Part shown: positions 9,472 through 20,298 of the stretch, in pieces | Layout: the number at the start of each line of letters is the position of its first letter | How positions within the stretch are numbered: position 1 is the stretch's first letter | Source: Turnera subulata | Taxonomy: Eukaryota; Streptophyta; Magnoliopsida; Malpighiales; Passifloraceae | Length of the DNA: 64,000 nucleotides | NCBI GenBank assembly: GCA_028386065.3 | Contig: JAKUCV010005450.1 | Span: 142,443 to 206,442 of the forward strand | Reading direction: 5' to 3' | The notes under the pieces: generated by a model | What the model was told of the DNA's origin: nothing | Database searches by the model: none | What the model saw: the letters and a program-made list of their open reading frames with translations, nothing else | Translations under genes and position numbers: made by a program

Positions 9472-12400
9472 ATGGCACAAAACACTAGCACAATGTCACT
9501 GCGATCTGTCCTTGAGAAGGAAAAGTTGAATGGGAATAACTTCCTAAAATGGTATCGCAACTTGAGAATAGTCCTCAAACAAAAAAAGAAGTTGTATGTC
9601 CTCGAAGGGCCTGTTCCAGATGAACCGGCGCCTAGTGCTCCAAGGGCAGAAAGGGATGCTTACAAGAAGCACCTTGATGACGCATTAGATGCAGCATGCC
9701 TTATGCTTGTTAACATGGACTCTGAGCTTTAGAAGCAACATGAGAACTTGGGTGCATTCGATATGATCGAACATTTGAAAATGCTTTCTGAAGAGCAAGC
9801 TAGGCATGAGAGGTATGAGACCTCTATGGCATTGTTCCAATGCAAGATGGCTGAGTCATCACCCGTGAGACCTCATGTGCTCAAAATGATTGGATACATT
9901 GAGAGCCTTGAGGGTCTTGATTTTCCTTTGCAGAAGGAGTTGGCTGTTGATCTGGTCCTGCAATCGTTGCCGGATAGTTACAGCCAATTTGTCATGAACT
10001 TCAATATGAATCATCTTGACAAATCATTGTCTGAGTTGCTTAACTTGTTGGGAACAGTTGAGCAACAAATGAGGGCAAACAAATCCAACATTATGATGAT
10101 TGGAAAAGGCAAAGGAAAGGGTAAAGCAAAGTTTAACAAGAAGAAGAAATGTGCCAAAAAGTTTGGTGCATGTGCATCTTCTTGTGATCATGTGCTGAAA
10201 CCCAAGGGTGGTATTGCAAAGGAAGGACATTGTTTCCATTGCAATAAACAGGGCCATTGGAAGCGCAACTGCCCTGTTTACCTTGAAGAGGTGAAGAAGC
10301 ACAAGGGAAGTAAGACTTCCACTTCAGGTATCTTCGTTATAGAAGCTAATATCTCTATCTTTGCATCATGGGTATTAGATACCGGATGTGGTTCTCACAT
10401 TTATGTAAATGTGCAGGAACTGAGAAAGAGTAGGAGATTGGCAAAGGGTGAGATAGACGTGCGCATGGGAAATGGAGCAAGAGTTGCTGCATTAGCCGTA
10501 GGAACTTACTATCTTACCTTACCGAGTGGTTTGGTTTTAGAACTGGACAATTGTTATTATGTACCGACCATAAGCAAGGATTTGATTTCTGTGTCTTGTC
10601 TTGACAAGAAAGTTTTTTTCATTTGTAATAAAGGACAATTGTTGTTCTATTTATTTCAATGATGTTTATTATGGTGGTGCGTATTTAAGCAATGGTTTAT
10701 ATGTTCTTAACCTAGAAACCGCAATCTATAACATTAATACGAAGAAGGTTAGAATGAGAAGACACCATATGAGATATGGACTGGGAGGCGTCACAATTTG
10801 TCTTTTATGAGAATTTGGGGCTGTGAGGCTTGCGTGAGACGTGAAGCATCAGATAAACTCGGCCCTAAATCCGACAAGTGCCTCTTTGTAGGATACCCTA
10901 AGGAAACTAAAGGGTATTATTTCTACAATCCCACCGAGCACAAAGTGTTTGTTGCTCGGACTGCTATTTTTCTAGAAAACAATTTATTTCTAGAGAAATC
11001 AGTGGGAGAAAAATAGAACTCGAGGAAGTTCGAGATCTAGAGGTTGAGATGGAACAAGGACAGGAACCACAAGATGTTGTGGATGAGAATCCTGTACCTA
11101 TAACACATGGACCGCGTAGGTCGGATAGGATTCTGTATGAGCCTGAGAGATATGGATTTCTTATGACTCATACTGGAGATGTGATGCTCATAGATGAGGA
11201 TGAGCCCACTTCCTATCAGCAGGCCATTACGGGTCCGGACTCTAAGAAGTGGCTAGAAGCTATGAATTCGAAAATGGAATCCATGTATGAAAACAAGGTG
11301 TGGACCTTGGTTGATCCACCCGAAGGGGTAAAACCCATAGGGTGCAAATGGGTCTTTAAGAAAAAGACCGACATGGATGGTAATGTGATTACCTATAAAG
11401 GGCGATTGGTTGCGAAAGGTTTCAAACAAGTTCATGGTATAGACTATGATGAAACTTTCTCACCAGTTGCCATGGTTAAATCCATCCGGAATCTGTTGGC
11501 AATAGCTGCATACCATGATTATGAGATATGGCAGATGGATGTAAAAAACGCTTTCCTAAATGGAAATCTTTTAGAGGATGTGTACATGACACAACCTGAA
11601 GGTTTTGTCGATCCAGAGAATGCTAATATGGTATGCAAGTTGCAAAGATCCATTTATAGGTTGTAGCAAGCTTCTAGGAGTTGGAATCTTCGTTTTAATG
11701 AAGTAATCAAAGAGTTTGGTTTCATTAAGAATGAAGATGAACCATGTGTTTACAAGAAGGTTAATGGGAGCACTGTTGTTTTCTTGTTGTTGTATGTTGA
11801 CGATATTCTACTCATTGGGAATGATATTCCGACGCTATAGTCTGTAAAGACTTGGTTAGGGAAGAATTTCTCGATGAAGGACTTAGGAGAAGCTGCCTAT
11901 GTGTTAGGTATAAAGATCTATAGAGATAGATCCAAAAGGCTTCTCGGGCTAAGTCAGAGTACGTATATTGACAAGGTGCTAAAGAGGTTTAGCATGCAAG
12001 ATTCCAAGAAAGGATTCTTGCCAATGTCACATGGCGTATCTCTCTCTAAGAATCAATGTCCTAGTACATCGAAGGAGAGAGAGCGGATGAGTACGATCCC
12101 TTATGCTTCGGCAATAGGATCTATCATGTATGCCATGCCATGTACTCAATCGGATGTCGCTTATGCTTTGAGTGTCACAAGCAGATACCAATCTGATCCC
12201 GGTGAGAGTCACTGGATAGCGGTTAAGAACATCCTTAAGTACTTGAGAAGGACGAAGGATGCATTCCTGGTTTACGGAAGCGTTGATGAGCTTGTTGTAA
12301 AGGGTTACACAGATGCTAGCTTCCAAACCGACAGGGATGACTTTATATTGCAGTCAGGTTATGTGTTTTGTCTTGGAGGTGGTACTGTATGCTGGAAGAG

Positions 12401-12558
12401 TTCTAAGCAGGGAATAGTTACCGACTCTACAACTGTGGCTGTGCAAAGTTCCTTCTGAGAACAATGTAACAGACCTGTTGACTAAGTCTCTCACACAGCG
12501 GAAGCATGATGGTCGTGCTGCATTTATTGGTATTAGATACATGTATGATTGGCTTTAG
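9472..12558 (+). pseudogene. Copia B gag-pol remnant (Gag, protease, integrase tail, RT, RNase H)
   Basis: ATG at 9472 opens a copia Gag of the UBN2 kind (LNGNNFLKWYRNLR). An in-frame TAG lies at 9730-9732, after which the frame continues through Gag to a zinc knuckle CFHCNKQGHWKRNC (about 10231-10272) and the protease motif LDTGCGSH (about 10375-10398). The pre-integrase part ends near 10765. The next readable piece is the integrase C-terminus (FMRIWGCEACVRR, about 10807-10845), so the catalytic core is deleted. RT follows at 11170-11850 (WQMDVKNAFLNG, LLYVDDILLIGND) with stops at 11664-11666 and 11838-11840. RNase H runs to about 12440 and is cut by another deletion; the element's last codons end at 12558. 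A defective copy; lineage not resolved. Confidence 0.9.
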
Positions 12559-12572
12559 CGCAAGTGGGAGAT

Positions 12573-14092
12573 TGTTAGTGTAGTATGCCCAAAAGCCAAT
12601 CAATGGATGATTGTTTGTAGTCATGTATACACATTAAGGTTATTCCAATAAATATCGTTTATGAGATAAACGCTTGCACATATTTATAACCCTAGAATAT
12701 TTCATATTCTTAAATGTCCCTAGTCGATTATTATTATGGATGGGTTGTAATAATAAATTAAGACTAGCGTATGTTGAGAATTATATGAGATATGAATTCT
12801 ATATACGGGTACAAGTTAGAGAACTTGTGGACTGGACCGACCCACATAAGAACGCTACATGGAACGTTATATGATTGTCATTAGCGGTTCTTATATGTAT
12901 TGTCCTTAGACCTCTGATCATCAAGGTTCCCAACATATGAGTCGTATACTTTGATATTACTCTTGGCTATTTCGTAAATGAGTAGACTTAGTGTAATCAT
13001 TGGGTATATGATAAATGTGTAGTGGGTTTTGTATGATCCAGAGGGGATTTGTCCAACCCATATAACGGGTATATTATCGGATGGTTTCTTGATAGAGTTG
13101 AACCGGAAATGCATGGCCATGCTCGGATTATGATATAGTGATATCATAGGTATCTGTTTTACGCGGTTAACTCGAGGATCAAGAAACCGAGATTGAAAAT
13201 ATGCGAGATTGACATATTCCATGTCTCGTGTTTAATCTTGATAATGGGACGAAAGGACGATGACATGTTTGCGAGGCATATGAATCAGTACTGATCTTGT
13301 CGTTCGGGTAGCAATGATGTGTTGCTAGACGCCGCTCTTTGCTTATAATTGTAAATGAGTTTACAATTATTGTCGGACGTTACAAGTGCCTACATGGTCA
13401 CACACTTAGAGCCGTTGATTCGAGCAGGTGGTTGAACCGTGGTTGGACCATGGTTCGACCAGGTGTGGTTGAACTGTGGTTGGACCAGGGTCGCTTTGGG
13501 CTGGTTTGATTCAATAATTGTCAGAATTATTGAGCCAAACCTGATGGCATGTGATGTGTAATCCCATTAGTGCATAGTGGAGACATGATTAGACTAAATA
13601 GTGGAGGAATCTTAATCATGTTGGAAGGACCATTATGTTGGCCATTCTTGTCTCTAATAATGTATGCACTAATTGGAGTGAGTAATCAGATTACTCTACA
13701 CTTTGAGTCTGAAAATTTTTAGAGTATTGAGCCTTGAGAGTGTCTTGAGAGTTTCAGACCATACACACCTTCTTTGAGAAAGAAGAAAATACCACAAACT
13801 CTAGCTTCCGAAACCTGCTGCTAGCACATCAGTTCGGGGGTGCTCGGGTTGGTAATCGTGTGACGATTCCAACTCGTTATCACAGTTCGTGTGGATACCG
13901 TAGAGGGGCGGGATTGCTGTCCGGCTCTTGCTGATTCGGATCATCAGTTGAGTGAAAGACCTCAACCGAACTGGGTATGTTTTTCTATAACTCGGTTTAC
14001 TCTATTTCATATGGATCCTCCATGAGTACCGGGATTTCCGCTGCGGGTTTAGTTATATTTGATTGTCAAATTGCATGACTCGGTTACTTACA
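12573..14092 (+). repeat. Copia B 3' LTR
   Basis: 1520 bp, close match to the 5' LTR with scattered single-base differences and one missing 11-bp minisatellite unit around 13450. Followed directly by the target duplication TTCAG. Confidence 0.92.
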
Positions 14093-14097
14093 TTCAG

Positions 14098-14578
14098 TAC
14101 TTTATAATTGTTTCTAGAATAATGCCTCAAACATTAGTCTCTAAGACAATGCAAAATTGACATCCATAGGGGGAGAATTATATGTGTGAATGTCAGTATA
14201 ACATATTATGACATCTCGAAATGAGAAATAAGATCAACACGCTCCAGAAGAGCATAAATCCGAATATGTTCCTGAAGAACGTATGTTTTAAATATGAACT
14301 AGAGGATCGTATATTGAGGCTCTGGAAGAGCATATACTCTTAAAGAGTACAGACACGCCTAGTAATAAAATGAATTATTATGGATCCCGATGAATTGACT
14401 CTGATCTATTCCTTGAAGCGAATAAAACAGTATAATTATTTGTGCCTGTGGGCGTAAATGAGATAATAAATAGAAAAGGCTCAAAGAAAACATGCATATT
14501 ATTATTGCATATGGGATTCATTACAAGGAGAACATTCACATAGAGAAATTGTTCTCATACATAAGTTGAAATAATTAT
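14098..14578 (+). repeat. Copia A body resumed: small hairpins with NNGAA loops
   Basis: Continues the copia A body; 14100-14220 matches 60845-60940 of the relative, including GGGGGAGAATTATATGTGTG. It holds the hairpins GCTC-CAGAA-GAGC (14241-14253), GTTC-CTGAA-GAAC (14268-14280) and GCTC-TGGAA-GAGC (14319-14331). No frame is maintained. Confidence 0.7.
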
Positions 14579-15262
14579 TTATCGATTGGGTACAACATTG
14601 ACCCTAAAACTCTGGGCTTCGTTATTGATGTTGACCCTAACACTATCGTTCCAGGAGAACCACATACCACCCATGTTGTTTTCTCCAGGTAGCTCAAACC
14701 GATTTGCTGGAGGAAAACGGAGTGGTATTACTTCATGATTCTCTGCTGGTTGCCACAGGGTTTCAGTAATCAGTACCATGTTGGGCTTGTACTAATTCTT
14801 CAGGTCCCTTAAGGTACGCACAAAGTCTTGAGACCTTCTTGCTATACCCCTGCAATTCCACAATAAAAGTCGTACCTTAGGCCATGTAGGTGGTAACCCA
14901 GTCACCCTTGGGACGCTCCGAGCCATCATGGAAACCTGATAATAACTGCTTTGATTTAAAATTTGACATGAAGGCTCTAGCTGAAATTCCTGCATCCTAG
15001 CAGATATGAAAAACATTATAGAGTTAGCTGAGCCATAAAAATTTGTCCTGAGATTGCCTTGGTCCTCCAGGAAGAAAGTTTCTTCCATTGGAGTCACAAA
15101 GAACCTAGACGAGTATAGCTCATCTACAAACACTAAACGAGGAATTCTCGCCAGATCATTCGGTAGTTCCTCTTGCTGCTCATTTACCATGCTATATGCT
15201 AACCTATTTTTTCTTCCTAGAGAGGCACCCTCAACAAAGAAAATAGTAGCTGGGGAAGGCAT
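14579..15262 (-). pseudogene. LINE fragment with the start of an AP-endonuclease domain
   Basis: One frame on the minus strand from 15262 to 14579 is broken by a single TAG at about 14789-14791. It ends with a LINE-type endonuclease start (VRLLLWNCRGIARRSQ, then MVLITETLW), a motif set typical of plant L1-like ORF2. Only this early part of ORF2 is present: reverse transcriptase is absent, so the piece is truncated at its 3' end, the opposite of the usual 5' truncation. It interrupts the copia A body, whose homology to the 58-64 kb relative resumes by about 15570. I could not find a target duplication. Confidence 0.65.
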
Positions 15263-15569
15263 TTTCCTTGTCTTGTTGATTTTTTTGAGTTTTCTGCATC
15301 TTCCTGTCTCTACCGCCTCCCCTTCTTATAGTCTGAGCTTAGACAGCTAGGTGTCAGTTTTCTCAAATGTGGACCCTTTTCTGTCTCTGAAAAAAATCCA
15401 GAAGATTTTTCGGTAATTAAAACTTTGCATTATTTGTCAGTAAACTCCAAAAATTTTTTCAAACTTCGAGGTTTTGCTTTTGGGAAAGTTTGCCACTACT
15501 TTAATTATTGTCCAATAATTCTGATCTTTTCGACATGAGTGGCAGGAATAAGCCTAATATTGACACATG

Positions 15570-15720
15570 TATTGCAGCCTGAAGCTAGCAGTTGAGTAAT
15601 TGAAGCTTAACATATCTAGCCAGAAGCTGGAATGCACTAGCCTGGAGCTAGCAACTTTAAGTGTTTAGATACACAGCTTGCGCAGCCTGAAGCTGGCACT
15701 AACTTGAAGTTGGTTCATGG
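15570..15720 (+). repeat. GCCTGAAGC hairpin cluster in copia A
   Basis: Close-set units such as AGC-CTGAA-GCT, AGC-CAGAA-GCT, CTAGC-CTGGA-GCTAG and CAGC-CTGAA-GCTG. The relative has the matching cluster at 61425-61665. No coding frame. Confidence 0.75.
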
Positions 15721-15724
15721 ATTT

Positions 15725-17315
15725 ATTGTTTGGCATGACCGGATGGGCCATCCCGGGTTAATAATGATGCACGAAATTTATTGGATCATTCATTGAAAAA
15801 TCAGAAGTTTTACAATCAATGAATTTCTATGAGTTTATTTGCTGCGAAAGTTATTATACGGCCTTCCTAAGATTAGAATGGCCTAGTATCACCAGTAAGT
15901 TTGAGAATAGTTCAGGGACATAAATGCGGACTGATAAATCCGCGGTGTTAACCATCTAGGTAATTTTTACGATGCATCGACTAGATGGTCTATTGTGTGA
16001 CGCAAGTTGGCATTGTGCGCAATTGTTTTAATGATTAAGCCAGTTGCGGGTACATATCCCGACTTATGTTACTAGACTATATGTCTAGATTATGCTGGTA
16101 TATTTCTTCAATGGATAATGTATATCATTGGAAATAAACCCAAACAGATCTGGGCCATATTGACAATTGATTGCAGGACCATTGATGAAATATCACTGTT
16201 TGATAATTGGTATTTTATATGCAGCAACACTTGAGTGCATCAAGCCAACATGATAAGATCTCCCCATTTAATTGATTAATGGTCACATATTTAGTATCTC
16301 TCATCTTCGGACCATCGGTTATATAGTATAAAAATGCTCCACCACAGCATTGTTTCGTTGGTCCTTAAAGAATATTGGGAATATATGTTGTGTATGTTGG
16401 ATATGTTAATTTGATGTTAGAGTTTACCCAACATAAGGGGGAGGAAAGAAACAGCTGGATCAAGAGATTATTGAAATGATTTATCAATATCTAGTTTTTG
16501 ATCCTCGAATAAATTGGTATGAACCTGAAGTTCAAAAGATGATTCATTTGCAGGAAAATTGATATGCAATTGCCAGACACATTTAAATTAAGTGTGACCA
16601 TATACCAGCCGCAAATGCTCCTGTTTAAGATTGATGTTCATGAAGAACAATGTAAGTATGCAAATGAATCTATAGATTATACTTGGTTCCAAAAAGAAAA
16701 GAAATTCTCGATAGAGAAAAAAGAGCAAAAGTGATAAGATGGCCCCAGTGAGAAAATAAGACCTCCGGTAGAGGTTTGAATTAAAAGTCCTCCAGAAGAG
16801 GTTGATTCTCTGACACAATTGATAAATTTCCAGAAGTAACTCAGGTACCTGAAATAAATGAGCATGATGAGATCTCAATTACAGTGTGAGGAATAAGATG
16901 GAACCGAGGAGAAATAACCGTCGACGGAATACAATTTTAATTTATAGCGCTAAATATTAAAAATGAGGACCATGAACCTACTAATGAAAGTAGGCGTTGT
17001 ATGATTGGCCAAAATAAAGAGATATAATTAAAGGCTGTGTTGGACTCGCTCGAAGCGAGAAATTTTCGGACCTGTAGTTCATACACCAGAAGGTGTAAAA
17101 TTCAACTGGTCATAAAATGGGAATTTGTGCGGGAAAGAATATGAGATATAAAGCACGGTTTATGGCACAAATTTTTACCCAAACGACCAGATATTAATTA
17201 TGAGGAGATATACTCCCCTGTGGTGGATGCAATTACTTTTGTCTGGCAGTTTGTGAAAAGTATTAAAAATGCATCTAATGAATACTATTACAGCCTATTA
17301 TGGATTCATAAGTCA

Positions 17316-17354
<39 letters not shown>

Positions 17355-17590
17355 GATCCCTGAAGGATCCAAGTTGCCTGAAGCAACTATTTCCCGGGAA
17401 ATTACAAAAATTAAATTGAGTTTAAAACATTTTTTTTTTAGTATGAATAAATTTTATGTTGATATCTATGTGGTTAGTGATTGGAACTCCAGAAGAGGTT
17501 TCCAAATACCGTGCTATTAGACTGGTCCTGGAGTACCCTGTCTTAGTGCAATATGTATTGCTTGTAACATAAAGCCTGAAGCTTTTGATT
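15725..17590 (+). pseudogene. Copia A pol remnant (integrase and reverse transcriptase), many small deletions
   Basis: Short stretches of copia pol can be read in changing frames. They include an integrase start like HDRMGHPG (about 15733), an integrase tail with HLQ and PAANAP (about 16545-16620), an RT part with PEGVKF, KARF and YEEIYSPVVDAITF (about 17087-17240), then MKIPEGSKLPEA (17350-17388) and a YVV(S)D..GTPEE remnant of the YVDD region (about 17468-17500). Dozens of bases are missing between blocks. The same condensed form is present in the relative at 61.7-62.6 kb, so the loss happened in a common ancestor and not in this copy. A (TA)n run lies at 17319-17350. Confidence 0.8.
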
Positions 17591-18018
17591 TAAGCCTATA
17601 GGCAAGATATGTATTTGCTCTTATCTTCGGAAAATAACAAATGTGTAATCCTGTAAACCCAAAAGAGAGTAAAGTTGATTTTTGCAGAAGACGATCTCTT
17701 ATTCAGTCCACATAAAGCAGAGACGGACATCAACTACAACTTTACACATGATATTACAATATCATATGGACTACAAAAGCAATGATGTATCAAAGTGATC
17801 AGACAACACACACGTCACCAGAAGCTGACAAGGACGATTGGCATGCAACGATATCAAGGAATCAACAGAGGTCAAGATGAGGGGGAGTAGAATACGCACT
17901 GCACTCTTTTTTCCTTCACCAAGTTTTTATCCCACTGGGTTTTTCTTGGTAAGGTTTTTAATGAGGCAGTACTCCCTAAACGTATTCTACTCAATACACA
18001 ATGACATTCAAGGGGGAG

Positions 18019-18216
18019 TATTATAAAAATAAAGTATTATTTGTGGATGTCATTATTTACCACCTACCCCTAATATGTATTATTTTCTTATAAAAGTCTG
18101 TAAACACAGAGCATGAATTGAGGTGCATAACGTGCTATGCCTTCTGCCAATTTCTTCTCCTCATTCTTCCTCCCCTTCCTCAACAATTCACAGTTTTAGT
18201 CTAGTAATTCACAACA
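18019..18216 (+). repeat. Copia A 3' LTR
   Basis: 198 bp, about 96% identical by eye to the 5' LTR; its first bases are TATTATAAAA, so the terminal TG is mutated to TA. Preceded by the purine tract ending at 18018 and followed by CATGA. Confidence 0.88.
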
Positions 18217-19644
18217 CATGATATGTAGATTACCTTTTCCTTTCTTCCCATTCTTTTTCTCTCTTTTTCCCTCTTCCCAAACCAAAAATTAAGCAAAAAA
18301 AAACAATGGACATTTCCTTTTTTATTTGGAGGGGAGAGTGGAGAATAGAAAATGAGGAGAAAGAAATAATTCCTCCCATGCTGTCACTTTTTATTCTCTC
18401 CAATTTAAGAAAAGACTGAAGGGAAGAAAGCAACTCATTTTTCTTTCCTATTAATGCCTTTCATGCCTTCCGAATATATTTTATAATTTCAACAAAATTT
18501 TGAGTACATGAATAACTAACTTGTAATTTTTTTCTCATTCATTGCTTCTTTTTTCTTTTTTGTTTACTAATCCCACATTTCAACAAACAATGCAAGAGAA
18601 TTTTATACTCTATTATTACCTTATATTCCATTCCGTCTATTTTAATTCCTCTAATTTACTTTGTTTTTTTGTCAAACTCTCACTGACTTTCTTCCCACGT
18701 ATTGTTTCCAAAGCTCACATTAATGTTACCTTTCAAAAAAGCAAATTCCAAGTTTCTTTCCTCCTAACAGCAATGGACAAGTCGCAAGTCTAGGTGCTAA
18801 AAGCACAAGTTCCCAAATCAGTTCCCCTTCCCAGTACAGCAAGATTTACAATTAAGACACCATCCGTCTCCCTCCCTTACAAATGCACACATAGTCGCCC
18901 GTTTTGTTAAGAATAAGATAGTAGAATGAATTCAAAGTTGTTGCTCATCTACCAGAGAAGGCTTGAAGAATATAGAGGGGCAAAACTGTACACATCGAAA
19001 GAAATGCCAAAAAAAAAAGAAGAAAAGAAAGGGGTGCCATTTTACCATTTTTTTTGACAAAGCGTATCGTTTTCTCCAGCTTTGGTTTCCACCAGTCTCC
19101 GAGCTGTCTTTCCTCTTTGCCGCCAATCAATCACACCCCCATAAAAACGAATTCCCGCGTTTTTCTGCCAAATGCCACATCACTCCCCTCTACCTCCTCC
19201 TTCCACGTGTCACACCGCGCCAACTCAGTCACCCACTTCATCACCGTCCATCTTCCATCCAACGGCTCTCAACTCCCCAGCCCCAGCCCTCGCCCCCAAA
19301 AAGAAAGATTACTATCTGAACAAAATCTGAGTAGGCCCCATACTCGGCAAAATCTTTCAAAAATCAAAGGTGAAAAAAATAGAAAAAGGTACGACCAAAA
19401 AAAAAAATTAGAAAAAGGGAAACAAAAATCCAGATCCTTCACATACACGCCAGCATTAACACCTATTTATAGTTATACCACCGCAACAAGAACCGTACGG
19501 CGTCGTCTGCCTCTTTTTCTTTTTCTCCTCTTTTTCTACGCCACTCCTCTCCTCTCCAGTATCCTCCTCTACTAGAAAAGGGAAAGAAACACATATCAAA
19601 CGCCTACCAGACTTTTCAGTTTTACACTCTCCTATACACTTACC
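18217..19644. other. Spacer and probable promoter of the 19.6-kb gene
   Basis: AT-rich with long pyrimidine runs; no supported gene. The last 450 bases are C-rich with CACGTG-related and CCAC motifs, and a TATTTATAG box at 19464-19472 lies about 170 bp upstream of the ATG at 19645, a credible core promoter. Confidence 0.4.
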
Positions 19645-20298
19645 ATGGAGCAAATAAGGAAGAGGCATGACCATGACCATGACCATGACCATGACGCCGT
19701 TAACGATGAAGGGACGGAAAGTTATAAGAAGCCGAGGTCGGCTGATGACGGCGGCATGGGGGAGGAGGGGGATGACGACATAGTGGCGTGGCTCTCAGCG
19801 GACGATGAAACAGTGAGGGAGCTAATGAAGTGTCTGGAGGAGGAGGGGGACGGTACGGGAGCAGGAACGGCGGATTGTTACGCGAAGAAGGTTCGGTTCA
19901 TAGAGAACCCTTACTCGTGCGATGAGGTGGTGTGCAAGGCGTCGTGTTCTTACGTCACTATCAACGGCAACGAGGAGAGCTGCGGCTCGTCTTTCTCCGA
20001 CTGCGACTGCTCCGTCATGGCGAGTGTGGACAAGGGCGGCGCCGGGGTGGTACTGGGGATTGGTAGTTGTAATAATATTAATGGGTTTGTGGCCGGAAAG
20101 AGGAAGAATGTTGGTGGCGGCTGCTGGGGCTGGGGGATGGGGGGAAATGATGATCATGAGGCGGAGGCGCGTGGGGTTGAGGGTGGTGGAATGGACGGCT
20201 GTGATGATTGGGAGTTGGGGGATGATTGTTTGGCGTGGTTGGATGTGGAAGAATGGAAGAAGACTTGTTTGACCACCAGCAGCAGCACCACCCAGTAA
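19645..20298 (+). CDS. Acidic plant protein of unknown function with a His-Asp repeat
   Basis: A single-exon frame of 217 residues with the first ATG in the context ACCATGG. Residues 7-17 are alternating His-Asp (HDHDHDHDHD), encoded by a CATGAC repeat that can slip. A conserved-looking acidic helix follows (DDDIVAWLSADDETVRELMKCLEEE, about residues 46-70), then KKVRFIENPYS (about 81-91), a Ser/Cys stretch (SYVTINGNEESCGSSFSD), a Gly-rich middle, and a C-terminal acidic motif (ELGDDCLAWLDVEEW). The repeated pattern D-D-x-x-AWL at both ends is notable. No signal peptide or membrane segment. I do not recognise the family. GC content is well above the flanks and the frame is the longest by far, so I think it is a real gene, but a frame-by-composition artefact cannot be fully excluded. 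Confidence 0.75.
   Translation: MEQIRKRHDHDHDHDHDAVNDEGTESYKKPRSADDGGMGEEGDDDIVAWLSADDETVRELMKCLEEEGDGTGAGTADCYAKKVRFIENPYSCDEVVCKASCSYVTINGNEESCGSSFSDCDCSVMASVDKGGAGVVLGIGSCNNINGFVAGKRKNVGGGCWGWGMGGNDDHEAEARGVEGGGMDGCDDWELGDDCLAWLDVEEWKKTCLTTSSSTTQ

Larger units (their letters stand above)
6590..14092 (+). mobile_element. Ty1/copia retrotransposon 'copia B', nested in copia A, non-autonomous
   Basis: LTRs are 6590-8120 (1531 bp) and 12573-14092 (1520 bp), beginning TGTTAGTG and ending CTTACA. The target duplication TTCAG is perfect (6585-6589 and 14093-14097). The primer-binding site TGGTACCGGAGCC starts at 8122, and the purine tract AAGTGGGAGAT abuts the 3' LTR. The internal region has an unusual palindrome array (8423-9159), then gag, protease and pol remnants (9472-12558). 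The integrase catalytic core is missing and there are in-frame stops and frameshifts, so the copy could not move by itself. The copia A sequence continues cleanly on both sides (6589 and 14098), which confirms the insertion. Confidence 0.95.
4508..18216 (+). mobile_element. Ty1/copia retrotransposon 'copia A', eroded, with nested insertions
   Basis: 198-bp LTRs at 4508-4705 and 18019-18216 differ at about 7 positions. The flanks are CATGT (4503-4507) and CATGA (18217-18221), a near-perfect 5-bp target duplication. The primer-binding region is CGTTATCAGCACGAG at 4706-4720, and a purine tract AAGGGGGAGTA precedes the 3' LTR. The 3' end before the tract has the layout typical of copia elements (TTTTTATCCCACTGGGTTTT near 17922). 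The body is a GC-rich leader (4830-5340), a hairpin-rich non-coding part, and a pol region with many small deletions (15725-17590). No gag is recognisable. Copia B sits inside it at 6590-14092 and a LINE piece at 14579-15262. It is non-autonomous. Confidence 0.9.
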
